Below are positions 19,312 through 28,901 of a DNA stretch of 64,000 nucleotides, one piece after another. The notes below the pieces were generated by a model. It was not told the DNA's origin. It did not search any database and saw only the letters and a program-made list of their open reading frames with translations. Origin of the DNA: Bradyrhizobium sp. (lineage in GTDB: Bacteria > Pseudomonadota > Alphaproteobacteria > Rhizobiales > Xanthobacteraceae); assembly GCF_030654605.1 (NCBI RefSeq), contig NZ_JAURXB010000123.1, positions 1 through 64,000 of the forward strand, given 5' to 3'. Each line of letters opens with the position of its first letter. Positions within the stretch are counted from its first letter, which is position 1. The position numbers were made by a program, and so were the translations under genes.

Positions 19312-21474
19312 ATGAATCGTATCGATGCCCATGGACTGAAGATCGCCCCCGTTTTGTTCGATTTCATCGCCACGGAGGCGACCCCCAAGACCGGGATTTC
19401 GCCCGACGCGTTCTGGGCGGGGCTGGCGGCCATCCTCCAGAATCTCGCGCCGAAAAACCGCGAATTGCTCGCCTTCCGCGACGCCCTGCAGGCGAAGATC
19501 GACGGCTGGCATCGTGCCAACAAGGGCAAGCCGTTCGACATGAATGCCTATACGGCATTTCTGAAGGAGATCGGCTATCTGCTGCCGGAGCCTGCGACCC
19601 ACACGGTCGAAACGGCCAACGTCGACGAAGAGATCGGAAAAATCTGCGGGCCGCAGCTGGTGGTGCCGCTCACCAACGCACGCTACGCCCTGAACGCCGC
19701 CAATGCGCGCTGGGGCAGCCTGTACGATGCCTTCTACGGCACCGACGCGATCCCGCATGATCCCGGCGAAGGCGGCAAGAGCTACAACAAGGCGCGCGGC
19801 GACAAGGTCATCGCGAAGGCAAAGGCCTTTCTCGATGCCGCCGTGCCGCTGGCGACCGGAAGCCACACCGATGTGATTTCCTACAGCGTGACCGCGGGGC
19901 AACTCGCCGTCAAACTGAAGAGCGGCAACGCCACCGCGCTGAAAGACAGCACGCAGTTCGCCGGCTACCAGGGCGATCCCTCAGCACCGACCGCGATCCT
20001 GCTGGTCAACAACGGCATGCATATCGAAGTCGTCATCGACCGCGGCCACCTGATCGGCAAGGACGACCCGGCAGGCGTTGCCGACATGATCCTGGAATCG
20101 GCGGTCTCCACCATCCTCGACATGGAGGACAGCGTCGCGGCTGTCGATGCCGAGGACAAGGTGCTGGTCTATCGCAACACCCTCGGCCTGATGGACGGCA
20201 CGCTCTCGGCCGACTTCGAGAAGGGCGGCAAGACGCTGCAGCGCGCGCTCAATCCCGACCGCGTCTACACCACGGCAGACGGCAAGCAGCTCACGCTGCA
20301 CGGCCGCAGCCTGCTGTTGATGCGCAATGTCGGCCATCACATGTTTACCGACGCGGTGCTCGACGCTTCGGGCGCCGAGATTCCGGAAGGCATTCTGGAC
20401 GCCGCCGTCGCCGGCCTGCTCGCGATCCACGATCTCAAGGGCAAGTCGAAGACGAAGAACAGCCGCACCGGCTCGGTCTATATCGTCAAGCCGAAGATGC
20501 ACGGCCCCGATGAGGTGGCATTGACCTGCGAGCTGTTCGGCCAGGTCGAGAAGATGCTCGGTCTGCCGGAAAACACCATGAAGGTCGGCATCATGGACGA
20601 GGAGCGCCGCACCACGGTCAACCTCAAGGCCTGCATCCAGCAGGCCTCCAGGCGGATCTGCTTCATCAACACCGGCTTCCTCGATCGCACCGGCGACGAA
20701 ATCCATACCTCGATGGAAGCCGGTCCGATGATCCGCAAGAACGACATGAAGGCGCAGCCCTGGATCAAGGCCTATGAGGACTGGAACGTCGACAACGGCC
20801 TGATCGACGGCCTGCCCGGCCATGCCCAGATCGGCAAGGGCATGTGGGCCGCACCCGACAAGATGGCGGACATGCTGGCGCAAAAGGTCGGCCATCCGCA
20901 GGCCGGCGCCACCACCGCCTGGGTGCCGTCGCCGACCGCCGCCACGCTGCACGCGCTGCACTATCACCAGGTCAACGTACAGGCGCGCCAGCAGGAGCTG
21001 AGCAAGGGCGGCCCGCGCGCCAGGCTGTCGGACATTCTCACCATCCCGGTGTCGCAATCGAACTGGGCGCCCGATGACGTCAAGCAGGAGATCGACAACA
21101 ACTGCCAGGGCATTCTGGGTTACGTCGTGCGCTGGATCGACCAGGGCGTCGGCTGCTCGAAGGTGCCCGATATCCACGACGTCGGCCTGATGGAAGACCG
21201 CGCCACCTTGCGGATCTCGAGCCAGCATCTGGCGAACTGGCTGCATCAGGGCGTCATCAGCAGAGAGCAGGTGATGGAATCGCTGAAGCGGATGGCGGTC
21301 GTGGTGGACGGACAGAACGAGGGCGATGCCGAGTACCGGCCGATGGCGCCCGGCTTCGACGGCGTCGCCTTCAAGGCCGCCTGCGACCTGATCTTCAAGG
21401 GCCGCGAGCAGCCGAACGGCTACACCGAGTTCATCCTCACCGCACGGCGCCGGGAAGCCAAGGCGGCGGGTTGA
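19312..21474 (+). CDS. glcB: Malate synthase G
   Basis: 720 residues, the standard monomeric malate synthase G length. Condenses glyoxylate with acetyl-CoA to malate in the glyoxylate bypass. Visible signatures are the [20 protein letters not shown] acidic active-site strand ([11 protein letters not shown]), [39 protein letters not shown] with catalytic Arg/Glu residues, and MEAGPMIRK. The ATG at 19312 aligns with family starts; an upstream in-frame candidate would add an unrelated leader. Isocitrate lyase is not in this window. Confidence 0.96.
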   Translation: MNRIDAHGLKIAPVLFDFIATEATPKTGISPDAFWAGLAAILQNLAPKNRELLAFRDALQAKIDGWHRANKGKPFDMNAYTAFLKEIGYLLPEPATHTVETANVDEEIGKICGPQLVVPLTNARYALNAANARWGSLYDAFYGTDAIPHDPGEGGKSYNKARGDKVIAKAKAFLDAAVPLATGSHTDVISYSVTAGQLAVKLKSGNATALKDSTQFAGYQGDPSAPTAILLVNNGMHIEVVIDRGHLIGKDDPAGVADMILESAVSTILDMEDSVAAVDAEDKVLVYRNTLGLMDGTLSADFEKGGKTLQRALNPDRVYTTADGKQLTLHGRSLLLMRNVGHHMFTDAVLDASGAEIPEGILDAAVAGLLAIHDLKGKSKTKNSRTGSVYIVKPKMHGPDEVALTCELFGQVEKMLGLPENTMKVGIMDEERRTTVNLKACIQQASRRICFINTGFLDRTGDEIHTSMEAGPMIRKNDMKAQPWIKAYEDWNVDNGLIDGLPGHAQIGKGMWAAPDKMADMLAQKVGHPQAGATTAWVPSPTAATLHALHYHQVNVQARQQELSKGGPRARLSDILTIPVSQSNWAPDDVKQEIDNNCQGILGYVVRWIDQGVGCSKVPDIHDVGLMEDRATLRISSQHLANWLHQGVISREQVMESLKRMAVVVDGQNEGDAEYRPMAPGFDGVAFKAACDLIFKGREQPNGYTEFILTARRREAKAAG

Positions 21475-21516
21475 TCGCAGGATTCAGGTAAGCGGCGGGC
21501 ACGCCGGTGAAATTGG

Positions 21517-21546
21517 AAAAGCCCCGGCCTTGGCCGGGGCTTTTTC
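21517..21546 (+). terminator. Rho-independent terminator of glcB
   Basis: AAAAGCCCCGGCC TT GGCCGGGGC TTTTTC: a GC stem of nine or more pairs followed by five T, 43 nt after the glcB stop. The A-run on the left arm makes it usable from the minus strand too, so it may also serve the small convergent gene at 21567-21722. Confidence 0.9.
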
Positions 21547-21566
21547 GTTGAACCGTCGCGACCGGT

Positions 21567-21722
21567 CTAAAACACCGCGAGTAATTTCAGCAGCGAGATC
21601 ACGCCGATGACGATGACGACGACGCGGGCGATCTGCTTGGCGCGGCCGTCCAGCGGCAGCAGGTTGATCAGATAGAGAATGAGGATAACGACGAGAAATG
21701 TGACGAGTGCGCTGATGAGCAT
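21567..21722 (-). CDS. Small membrane protein, Thivi_2564-like
   Basis: 51-residue protein translated by hand: it begins MLISALVTFLVV, continues through LYLINLLPLDGRAKQIA and ends ISLLKLLAVF. Two hydrophobic helices flank a short loop with a conserved-looking LPLDGRAKQIARV. It matches my memory of the Thivi_2564 family of tiny membrane proteins, whose function is unknown. AGGGGA lies at suitable distance upstream of the ATG, and the convergent terminator at 21517-21546 closes it. Probably expressed under envelope stress as many such proteins are, but nothing here shows that. Confidence 0.8.
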   Translation of the reverse strand: MLISALVTFLVVILILYLINLLPLDGRAKQIARVVVIVIGVISLLKLLAVF

Positions 21723-21852
21723 GCGGGTCCCCTGAGGCGTCGTGAAAGCACGATTGGCTGCTCATTCAACGCCTTTGGACCTGCCGGGTTCCCGCGACGG
21801 AACCTTATATTCATTGCGAGAGATCCATGATTTCAGTGCCACTCAGTGTGTG

Positions 21853-22491
21853 TCACTCCCTCGCCAGCACCGGCACGCGCTGGTAGCGGGCCTGGAGCCG
21901 GTCCGAGGCGGGCGAGAAGTTGAGGGATGCGCCGCGCCTGTCGGGCCGGCCGGCGACCATCAACCCGTCCGCGGCGGCGACGATGTCGCCCCGTCGCAGG
22001 GTCGGATCGTCCTCGATCTTGACCGGGGCGAGCCCGATCTGGTCCTTGCCGTTGCAGGTGCATCCGGCGACCAGTTCCTCACGATAGCGAAACGCATTCG
22101 GCAGTTCGGAATAGGGTTTTCCGGTTTCGGTCGCCGCATGGTCGATGCTGCTGCCATAGACCAGCTTGGTGTCGCTGGCCGGGCAGAAGTTGTTGCATGC
22201 CTCGGCGCGGCTCTTATTGTCCGGCCCGTTGACCGGGAAATAGCGTCCGTCGCAGGTGCGCACGCAATAGGCCTGGCCGACACCGTAACGCGGGCGGGCC
22301 TCGCGCTGCGGGGCGACAACCGGACCGTCATCGGCCGCGAACGGCATGTGGATTTGCGGCGCCCGCGAGCGGCCGAAGCCGCCGAACAGCTGGGAGAAAA
22401 AGTCCTGCGCCTGAGCGGCCGGCGCCAGCGCCGAGGCGCACAGCAACGCCGCTGCACCCCACGCCAGCCGCTTGCCCAAATGCCGGTTCAT
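21853..22491 (-). CDS. DUF2865 domain secreted protein
   Basis: 212 residues with a signal peptide (cleavage after AQAQ region, about residue 29). The DUF2865 core has the cysteine motif AYCVRTCDGRYFPV, then EACNNFCPASDTKLVYGSSID and VAGCTCNGKD, six cysteines likely forming periplasmic disulfides. A family of rhizobiales with unknown role. Thirteen nt downstream of the L,D-transpeptidase gene, so co-transcribed, which hints at an envelope function. Confidence 0.88.
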   Translation of the reverse strand: MNRHLGKRLAWGAAALLCASALAPAAQAQDFFSQLFGGFGRSRAPQIHMPFAADDGPVVAPQREARPRYGVGQAYCVRTCDGRYFPVNGPDNKSRAEACNNFCPASDTKLVYGSSIDHAATETGKPYSELPNAFRYREELVAGCTCNGKDQIGLAPVKIEDDPTLRRGDIVAAADGLMVAGRPDRRGASLNFSPASDRLQARYQRVPVLARE

Positions 22492-22504
22492 AGCGGTCTC
22501 CCGA

Positions 22505-23308
22505 TCAATACAGCGACGACGTCGAAAGGTTCATCGCCTGGCGGCCCGGGACGGCCGTCGTTGCGACCGGACGCTGCGCCGCGGCCGGACGAACGCTGAT
22601 CGTCGTCCTGGTCGCCGGGCTGCGCGTCGCCATCAGCGGCGCGTTCTTCGGCAGCACCACCACCCTGGTGCCGATGGTGACGCGGCCGAACAGGTCGGCG
22701 ACGTCTTCATTGGTCAGCCGGATGCAGCCCGACGAGACGAACTTGCCGATGGTCGAGGGATCGTTGGTGCCGTGAATCCGGTAGATGCTGGAGCCGAGAT
22801 ACATGGCGCGCGCGCCGAGCGGATTGCCCGGGCCGCCCGCGACGAAGCGCGGCAGATAGGGCTGGCGCGCGATCATCTCGGAAGGCGGGGTCCAATCCGG
22901 CCACTCGGCCTTCCTGGTGATGTTCTGCACGCCGGACCACGTGAAACCTTCGCGGCCGACGCCGACGCCGTAGCGAACGGCGCGACCCTGGCCGAGCACG
23001 TAATAGAGGTAGGTGTTGCCGGTATCGATCACGATGGTGCCAGGGGCTTCGTGGGTGTCGAAGGCGACGGTGGCGCGCTTCAAGCGCTCCGGCATCACGA
23101 CAGCATCGTCGCCGTCATCCGCGGGCTGCGCCGGCGCGACCATCAGATTGTCCGACGGAAACGCCATCGGCGCGCTGGAGGCGTAGCCGAGCAGCTGGGC
23201 GCTCGCGCTTTCGAGCAACGCGGGCGACAGCAGCATCGCGGTGCCAAGGATCAGCGCGCCGGTCGCGCGCCACGAAAGCCTGCGAGTGCCTGCGAATGTC
23301 TGTGCCAT
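22505..23308 (-). CDS. L,D-transpeptidase (YkuD domain)
   Basis: 267 residues with an N-terminal signal (hydrophobic to about residue 38). YkuD catalytic motif HGTN followed by SSGCIRL with the nucleophile Cys. Makes 3-3 peptidoglycan crosslinks or attaches proteins to the wall in the periplasm. A low-complexity basic tail of Ala/Arg/Thr/Val follows the domain. The ATG at 23308 is chosen, but in-frame starts exist 8-9 codons upstream. First gene of a two-gene operon with the DUF2865 protein. Confidence 0.9.
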   Translation of the reverse strand: MAQTFAGTRRLSWRATGALILGTAMLLSPALLESASAQLLGYASSAPMAFPSDNLMVAPAQPADDGDDAVVMPERLKRATVAFDTHEAPGTIVIDTGNTYLYYVLGQGRAVRYGVGVGREGFTWSGVQNITRKAEWPDWTPPSEMIARQPYLPRFVAGGPGNPLGARAMYLGSSIYRIHGTNDPSTIGKFVSSGCIRLTNEDVADLFGRVTIGTRVVVLPKNAPLMATRSPATRTTISVRPAAAQRPVATTAVPGRQAMNLSTSSLY

Positions 23309-23537
23309 GACCTGCCCCAATGCGATGCGCATCAATTGATGCTCTGGCCAATCAACCCGGCCGGGGCGGCAAGGTTCCGTTCGACTCGGGGCGGAACGCC
23401 CTTGTCAACCAGCCGGCGCTTCACGTTCTTGCGACGGAACTTTCGGTTCCGACGCGGGTTAAGCCGGCGTATTCGCCCGGTTCGTCAGCCGCGACCGCGA
23501 CCCAAGCCAGATTCGCCGTAGCGCGGGGGAGAGCCAA

Positions 23538-24656
23538 TTGCGTGTCCTTCCCAATGAGCGTGCGGCGCCCGCCGAACCAGCAGGCAAGCCGCTGCCCGAC
23601 AGCAAGAACGAACAGCCGCCGGTGATCCGCCGCGCCGAAGTGGTGGCCTTCGCGCTGGTCGCCCTTCTCATCATCTGCATCGTCGCCGTGCTCTATGCCG
23701 CCAAGGCATTCTTCTTGCCCGTCACGATGGCGTTCGTGGTCGGCACCATGCTGGCGCCGGCGGCACGCTATCTCGAGCAGCACCGCATTCCGCGCGCGGT
23801 GTCCGCGGTCATGATCGTGGCCGCGGCCTGCACCTTGGTCGCCTTCATGGTCGGGCTGATCGCCTCCCCGGTGATCGAATGGAGCGCGCGGCTTCCCGAA
23901 CTCGGCTCGCTCATGAAGGACAAGCTTCATGTGTTCGATCGTCCGCTGTGGCTGTGGCAGCAAATGCAGTTGGCGCTGGGCGGATCGGAAACCCTGCCGG
24001 GCGCCTCGTTTCAGTTGCCCAAGATCGAATGGGTGCAGCCGACCCTGGAATTCCTGTCGCCGACCTTCGCCGAATTCCTGCTGTTCCTGGTAACCCTGAT
24101 CCTGTTCATCGCCAGCTGGCCGGACCTGCGCCGCGCTTTGGTCATGACATTCGGTGACCGTGAATCGCGGCTGCGAACCCTGCGCATCGTCAATGCGGTC
24201 GAGGAGCATCTCGGCGGCTATCTGCTGATGGTCACCACCATCAACCTCGGTGTCGGCGTGGCGACCGGCATCATTTGCGCGCTGACGGGGATGCCGAACC
24301 CGGCCGCGCTCGGCGCGCTGGCCGCGACCTTGAACTTCATCCCGATCATCGGACCCGTGTTCATGTTCGCGATTCTGACCGTGGTCGGCGTGGTCGCCTT
24401 TCCGACGCTGGCCGAGGGACTGCTCGGGCCCGCCTTGTTTGCCGGGATGACCTTTCTCGAAGGTCATTTCCTGACGCCGGTCATCGTTGGCCGACGCCTG
24501 CAATTGAATGCGCTCGCCGTGTTCATCGCGCTGGCGTTCTGGACCTGGCTGTGGGGACCGATGGGCGCCTTCCTGGCCTCGCCGATCCTGATCGTGGCGC
24601 TGATCATCAAGGTGCATCTGATGCCCGACGATTCGGTACAGCTGCCGGGACACTGA
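23538..24656 (+). CDS. AI-2E family transporter (PerM-like permease)
   Basis: 372 residues with about eight transmembrane segments: a helix pair at 34-80, then a soluble mid-region, then the packed C-terminal helices with NFIPIIGPVFMFAIL and GHFLTPVIVGRRLQLNALAVF, which are hallmark AI-2E segments. Family members include TqsA (autoinducer-2 export) and Na+/H+ antiporters; the actual substrate here is unknown. Starts at a TTG with GGGGAGAG upstream. Confidence 0.88.
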   Translation: MRVLPNERAAPAEPAGKPLPDSKNEQPPVIRRAEVVAFALVALLIICIVAVLYAAKAFFLPVTMAFVVGTMLAPAARYLEQHRIPRAVSAVMIVAAACTLVAFMVGLIASPVIEWSARLPELGSLMKDKLHVFDRPLWLWQQMQLALGGSETLPGASFQLPKIEWVQPTLEFLSPTFAEFLLFLVTLILFIASWPDLRRALVMTFGDRESRLRTLRIVNAVEEHLGGYLLMVTTINLGVGVATGIICALTGMPNPAALGALAATLNFIPIIGPVFMFAILTVVGVVAFPTLAEGLLGPALFAGMTFLEGHFLTPVIVGRRLQLNALAVFIALAFWTWLWGPMGAFLASPILIVALIIKVHLMPDDSVQLPGH

Positions 24657-24744
24657 TCACCGCGGTTTCAGCCCGGGAACTTCCTGCAAACCCGGACGTT
24701 TGTGGCTTACGCAATACCAATGCTTTGAGAAGGATGCAGCAGCC

Positions 24745-25032
24745 GTGAAAAACGATATTTCCGCCCTGACCGACCAGATCACCGACGTGCTCAATACGTT
24801 CGCCGGCAGCGCCGGCAAGCAGGCGCGCCGCGGCTACAAGGAAGCCCGCGCCAATGTCGACGCAGCGTACGACGATATGGCCGAACGCGGCAGCGCCATG
24901 ATGGACTCCGCCTATGACGCCGCCTCCTCGCTCGAGGAATCGCTGGAAGACGTCATTACCCAGCGCCCGCTGGCGACCGTGGGTATCGCGCTCGGCATCG
25001 GCTTTCTGATCGGCGCGGCATGGCGGCGGTAG
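24745..25032 (+). CDS. DUF883/YqjD-ElaB-like membrane-anchored protein
   Basis: 95 residues: a helical, charged N-terminal domain (ISALTDQITDVLNTF, then KQARRGYKEARANVDAAYDD) and a C-terminal transmembrane helix PLATVGIALGIGFLIGAAWRR. YqjD/ElaB proteins of E. coli have this layout and bind ribosomes at the membrane in stationary phase. GTG start with AAGGA 10 nt upstream. Likely in one unit with the next small membrane gene. Confidence 0.8.
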   Translation: MKNDISALTDQITDVLNTFAGSAGKQARRGYKEARANVDAAYDDMAERGSAMMDSAYDAASSLEESLEDVITQRPLATVGIALGIGFLIGAAWRR

Positions 25033-25152
25033 AACTGACCGGTCGAATTGGCGCCGGTAACGGCATGACGCGAAAGTCCAGACGCTGAACGGATGGCGGC
25101 GCTGACGCGCCGCCGTCGCTTTCGCTCAAATTTTTTCAAATCGAGGCAATGC

Positions 25153-25626
25153 ATGTTCGGGCGAATGATCGACGATTTCAAGGAGAGCACCGGCACCGCC
25201 CTGCGGCTGACCTCGCTGGCCGCGGCGGCGGCTTTCGCGCTGCTGGTCGCCACATCGTTTCTGTGCGCGGCGCTGTTCGTGTTCGTCCTGCAGAAATATG
25301 GTCCGGTCGAAGCGTGCCTGGCGGGGGCCGGCGTATTCCTCCTCGTCACGCTGATTGCGGCCATCTGCTACAAGGTGCGCCAGAACCAGATCCAGGTTCG
25401 CGCCGAGGAAGCTGCCCGGGAAGCCGCACGATCGGCGAAATCGGCGGCCTCGCACATGCTGGCCGATCCGATGCTGCTGGCCGCCGGCCTCCAGCTGGTT
25501 CGCGCCATCGGTGTCAAGAAGCTGATCCCGATTCTCGCGATCGGCGGACTGGCGCTGGGCTTCATGATGAGCCGCGGCGCGAGTGAAGGCGGCGACGAGG
25601 CGGAAGCGGAAGCGCCGGCGGAGTGA
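25153..25626 (+). CDS. Phage holin family-like (YqjE-type) membrane protein
   Basis: 157 residues with two adjacent transmembrane helices at about 25-72, a basic amphipathic region with EEAAREAARSAKSAASHM and a third hydrophobic helix before an acidic tail. It resembles the YqjE / Actino-holin-X superfamily that partners DUF883 proteins; there is no phage context, so a lysis role is unlikely. Follows the DUF883 gene by 120 bp, as yqjD-yqjE do. Confidence 0.7.
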   Translation: MFGRMIDDFKESTGTALRLTSLAAAAAFALLVATSFLCAALFVFVLQKYGPVEACLAGAGVFLLVTLIAAICYKVRQNQIQVRAEEAAREAARSAKSAASHMLADPMLLAAGLQLVRAIGVKKLIPILAIGGLALGFMMSRGASEGGDEAEAEAPAE

Positions 25627-25680
25627 GTTTGGGAAATTCAGACGCGGCGTAGGTCGCAGTTCCCGGACGCAATCTCTCAA

Positions 25681-25800
25681 CGTCGTCCCTGCGAACGCAG
25701 GGACCCATAACCCCGGTCTTCTTTTATTGCGAAGATATCTAACACCGGCGTTCTCACCGATAAGCCGCGGCGTATGGGTCCCTGCGTTCGCAGGGACGAC
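25681..25800. repeat. Paired-palindrome intergenic repeat, family A
   Basis: Textbook copy: CGTCGTCCCTGCGAACGCAG at the left edge and its exact reverse complement at the right edge, separated by about 80 bp. Confidence 0.88.
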
Positions 25801-25835
25801 GGATGAGGGATTCTGCTTTCATAATGCAGATACAG

Positions 25836-26250
25836 CTTCGCGATCTCGCGGCGCGTTTCGCCCGAGGTTTGCCATCAACTGCCGCCCTCTTCAATCAGAG
25901 GGCGCGGGGAGGCCGGGCGCCCGATGCGCCCGATAGCCGCGTGTGCAAAGGTAGTTGGTAACAGGCACACGCGTTAGTCAGGTCACACCGGAATCACCCG
26001 GCACTCCCCGCGCAATGGTTTACGGCTTATCACGCGCTCTCCTCGGTGAGCCCTGCACTCTTGCCACCGTCGCCCGCGCGCTCTTGCGCGAACTTGACAC
26101 CAGCCCTTGGGGTGTCGGGACCACACGTCTTTGCCATCCGCCTCAGGTGCTCAGGTCAGGAGCGCCATCCGCGTCCACCGCATCCCCGCCCCGCACTGGT
26201 GACCTTTGCGCAATGCCCCTCTGAGTGGGACGGGATGGCTATTGATATAG
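25836..26250 (+). repeat. Large multicopy-type intergenic element
   Basis: From memory this sequence type (its pseudo-translation contains GTPRAMVYGL and HPRPPHPRPALVTF-like strings) recurs in many Bradyrhizobiaceae genomes, often wrongly called hypothetical genes. Within the window it is single copy. It has internal hairpins, such as CCGCCCTCTTCAATCAGAGGGCG, and ends just before a strong terminator hairpin, which suggests it could be transcribed from the plus strand as non-coding RNA. That is inference; copy number needs a genome search. Confidence 0.45.
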
Positions 26251-26259
26251 TCCGGTTTC

Positions 26260-26286
26260 TATTTCTGTAAAACAGAAATATTTTTT
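26260..26286 (+). terminator. Strong rho-independent terminator-like hairpin
   Basis: Perfect 9-bp arms TATTTCTGT / ACAGAAATA with an AAA loop followed directly by six T. The polarity fits a plus-strand transcript, yet no protein gene ends nearby; the only candidate is the repeat element just upstream. Confidence 0.75.
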
Positions 26287-26392
26287 CGCGCAGGGCTTGA
26301 CACCACTTCTGATAATCGGAATTGATTTGCCCGTCGGGGCAGGTTCGTTGAATCGATTAAGTAAATCGGTTTCACGCACATCCAACGAGGCT

Positions 26393-26516
26393 TCGTCGCC
26401 CCGGCCTCCGAGCCGGGGCCCATACGCCGTGTCCTCACCATGCGGCACGAAGGCAGACACCTCGCGAACGATGTCCGCCGGTGGCTATGGGTCCCGGCTC
26501 GGAGGCCGGGACGACA
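26393..26516. repeat. Paired-palindrome intergenic repeat, family A variant
   Basis: Arms CCCGGCCTCCGAGCCGGG and CCCGGCTCGGAGGCCGGG flank CCATACGCC ... GGCTATGGG, keeping the family A outline with a different palindrome core. It sits just after the chemotaxis receptor stop. Confidence 0.8.
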
Positions 26517-26528
26517 ATTGTGATGGAG

Positions 26529-28568
26529 CTACGCCGCGCGGATGTTCGCCATGAAGCGGTCGAGTTCTTCGCGCAACCGCGCGCTTTCGCTCGACAGGGT
26601 TCTCGCCGAGTTCAGCACTTCCTCGGAAGCGGAGCCGGTTTCGGTGGCGCCGCGATTGACCTGCATGATGTCCGCGGCCGCTTGCTGGGTGCCCTGCGCG
26701 ACGTTCTGGACGCTGCGCGAGATTTCCTGTGTGGCCGAGCTTTGCTGCTCCACGGCGCTGGCGATCGATGCAGCGATGTCCGAAATCTGGCCGATGGTGC
26801 CGCCGATTTCCTTGATGGCTGCAACCGATTCCTGGGTCGCGCCCTGCATGCCCAGGATGTGCGACGATATTTCGTCGGTCGCCTTGGCGGTCTGGCTGGC
26901 GAGCGATTTGACTTCGGAGGCGACGACGGCGAAGCCGCGGCCGGCATCGCCGGCGCGGGCGGCCTCGATGGTGGCGTTCAGCGCCAGCAGATTGGTCTGC
27001 TCGGCGATCGCCGTGATCAGCTTGACCACGTCGCCGATCTCCTGGGCCGCGCGTGACAATTTGCCGATGCGGCCGTCGGTCTGCTGGGCCTGGGTCACCG
27101 CCGCGTCCGCGATCTTGTTGGATTCGCGCACCCGCCGTCCGATCTCGTCGACGGAGGCGGAAAGTTCCTCGGTTGCCGTGGCGACCGATTGCATGTTGCT
27201 GGAGGCTTCTTCCGATGCGCCGGCGACCTGACTGGACAGGCTCTGGGTGGTTTCGGCGGTACGCGTCAGCGTTCCGGCTGCGGATTCGAGCTGTACCGCC
27301 GAGGCTGAAACATTCGAGACGATGGCGCCCACGGCGGTTTCGAAATCGTCCGCAAAGCGAATGAGTTCGGTGCGGCGCGCCGCACTGCTCGCCTTGTTCT
27401 GCGCATCATGGGCCGCGGCATCGCGCTCGGCCTTGGCGATGGCCTGCAGCTTGAATTCCTCCACCGCGCCCGCCATCTCGCCGAGTTCATCCTTGCGCCC
27501 GAGGCCGGGCAGCACGACGTCGAAATTGCCGCCGGCAAGTTCGCGCATGGCCTTGCACATCGCCGTCATCGGTCTGGCAATTCCCCTGCCCAGCAACAGC
27601 GCCCACACCCCGCCGAGCAGGAAGCCGCCGGCCGCCAATATCAGGATCAGGCGCTCGGTCTCGCCGATCAGCGCGTTGGTGCCGGATTCGAGTCGTTGCT
27701 GATCGGACACCAGGTCCGCCTTCAAGGTGGCTGCGCCCTGCATGATCGCCGTCGCCGACTCGGTCATCTTTGCGGCTTGTTCGCCGATCGATTTCGAATT
27801 CTCGATCAACTTGGTCAGGGCTTGCTTGTAATCGGCGAGCAACGCGGCAGCTTCCTTGAGGCCTTCGACGATCTTCTGGTTACTCGACAATATCCCACCA
27901 AGCGAGTTGTCGACGAATCTGAGCCGCGCCACCGCGCTGGCCGCGGTCGTCTGGTCGGAATTGACGACGAATGTGTTGGCGAGCGCCGTCACCGCCTGGA
28001 ATTGATCGGTGACTACCTTGGCGCCGAACTGGACCGATTGCTGTTCCTCATCGTCGGCGTTGCTGGGAAGATCTTCCAGCTTGTAGCGCAGCATATTGCC
28101 GCTCCGCATCAGCTGGTTCTGCGTCAGCTGTGTGCTTTCCTGCTTGATCCTGAGAATCCCGGCGAAGACCTTGCTGAAATTCTGGAATTCCTGGCCGAGG
28201 CGCCCGATCTGATCGCGCCGCGCCGGATTGGTCGTGCCCTTCATCGACTGATCGATGGCGTCCTTCAGGCCGGCCTCGGCGGCCAGCGCCGCCTTGCCGT
28301 CGTCTTCCTTGCCGGTCAACACGAAGTAGCGCGCCAGCGACCGGTACGAGATCAGTTCGCGGTCGATGTTGCGCGCCAGGTCGGCTTCCGAGACGCTGGT
28401 GCGGTAGCCGGCGACGCCCGCTGCGACGCGCTCGAAACCGAGATAGGCGATGCCCATGCTGGCGGCCGAAATGGCGAGCGTGACGGCAAAACCGAGGATG
28501 ATCTTGGCGCGAAGCCGCAAGGTCGGGAGTTTTGACGCTATCGAGGTCGATCCGGCACGTTCAGACAT
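26529..28568 (-). CDS. Methyl-accepting chemotaxis protein
   Basis: 679 residues. One transmembrane helix at about 20-42, a periplasmic helical sensor of about 270 residues, a second helix at about 305-325, HAMP to about 380, then the cytoplasmic MCP signalling hairpin with the tip [24 protein letters not shown] (residues [18 protein letters not shown] region). Signals to CheA/CheW. The ATG at 28568 starts MSERAG; a further nine in-frame residues upstream are unlikely. No che genes are nearby, so it is an orphan receptor. Confidence 0.93.
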   Translation of the reverse strand: MSERAGSTSIASKLPTLRLRAKIILGFAVTLAISAASMGIAYLGFERVAAGVAGYRTSVSEADLARNIDRELISYRSLARYFVLTGKEDDGKAALAAEAGLKDAIDQSMKGTTNPARRDQIGRLGQEFQNFSKVFAGILRIKQESTQLTQNQLMRSGNMLRYKLEDLPSNADDEEQQSVQFGAKVVTDQFQAVTALANTFVVNSDQTTAASAVARLRFVDNSLGGILSSNQKIVEGLKEAAALLADYKQALTKLIENSKSIGEQAAKMTESATAIMQGAATLKADLVSDQQRLESGTNALIGETERLILILAAGGFLLGGVWALLLGRGIARPMTAMCKAMRELAGGNFDVVLPGLGRKDELGEMAGAVEEFKLQAIAKAERDAAAHDAQNKASSAARRTELIRFADDFETAVGAIVSNVSASAVQLESAAGTLTRTAETTQSLSSQVAGASEEASSNMQSVATATEELSASVDEIGRRVRESNKIADAAVTQAQQTDGRIGKLSRAAQEIGDVVKLITAIAEQTNLLALNATIEAARAGDAGRGFAVVASEVKSLASQTAKATDEISSHILGMQGATQESVAAIKEIGGTIGQISDIAASIASAVEQQSSATQEISRSVQNVAQGTQQAAADIMQVNRGATETGSASEEVLNSARTLSSESARLREELDRFMANIRAA

Positions 28569-28901
28569 TCCCACCGCAAACCCCCATCGTCTCACCCAAA
28601 CAGCCGGGATCGGGAGCGCGAGCCCCCGATCCCCTGCTGAAAACTAGGGCAGAATGGATAAGGGGCAGTAAATTTGGGGCGAATTGGGCATGATATCATG
28701 GCGAGGGGCGGCCCTGTTGGATGAACCAAACACCGCTGTCATCGCCCGGTTTAACCGGGCGACCCAGTATTCCAGAGGCGTTCAAGATAGACCGAAAGGC
28801 CACGGCTTACTGGATCGCCCGGTCAAGCCGGGCGACGACAGTTTTGAATGTAGCGACCGGCTTTCCGGAGTCCCGCTCTTCGTGCGGGCTACGGCATCTC
28901 G
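28569..28901. other. Intergenic region between the chemotaxis receptor and the CoA-transferase
   Basis: Holds the receptor promoter side, a perfect 12-bp palindrome CATGATATCATG at 28689-28700, the family C repeat, and a short hairpin CCCGC-N7-GCGGG near 28872-28890 that may end the CoA-transferase transcript. No gene seen. Confidence 0.6.
28738..28840. repeat. Paired-palindrome intergenic repeat, family C
   Basis: Arms GTCATCGCCCGGTTTAACCG and its partner end in CGGGCGAC, with GACCCAGTATTCCAGAG and TACTGGATCGCCC as inner flanks. Copies of the same type occur at 43.2 and 46.0 kb. Confidence 0.88.

Larger units (their letters stand above)
25627..26528. other. Gene-free region of about 900 bp holding three repeat elements
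   Basis: Between the holin-like gene and the chemotaxis receptor. It contains a family A repeat, the element at 25836-26250, a terminator-type hairpin and a second paired-palindrome repeat next to the receptor stop. Short open frames here (for example 25955-26224) lack ribosome-binding sites and protein-like composition, and I do not call them genes. Confidence 0.75.

Noticed and set aside
25153..25626. Phage holin as evidence for a prophage
   Set aside because: No phage genes nearby; the neighbour is a DUF883 protein, which fits a YqjD/YqjE-like pair.
25955..26224. Hypothetical protein of 89 codons in the gene-free region
   Set aside because: No ribosome-binding site, unusual composition, and identity to what I remember as a non-coding multicopy element.
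28689..28700. CATGATATCATG palindrome as an operator
   Set aside because: Short, no clear promoter beside it and over 120 bp from the chemotaxis receptor start; could be chance.
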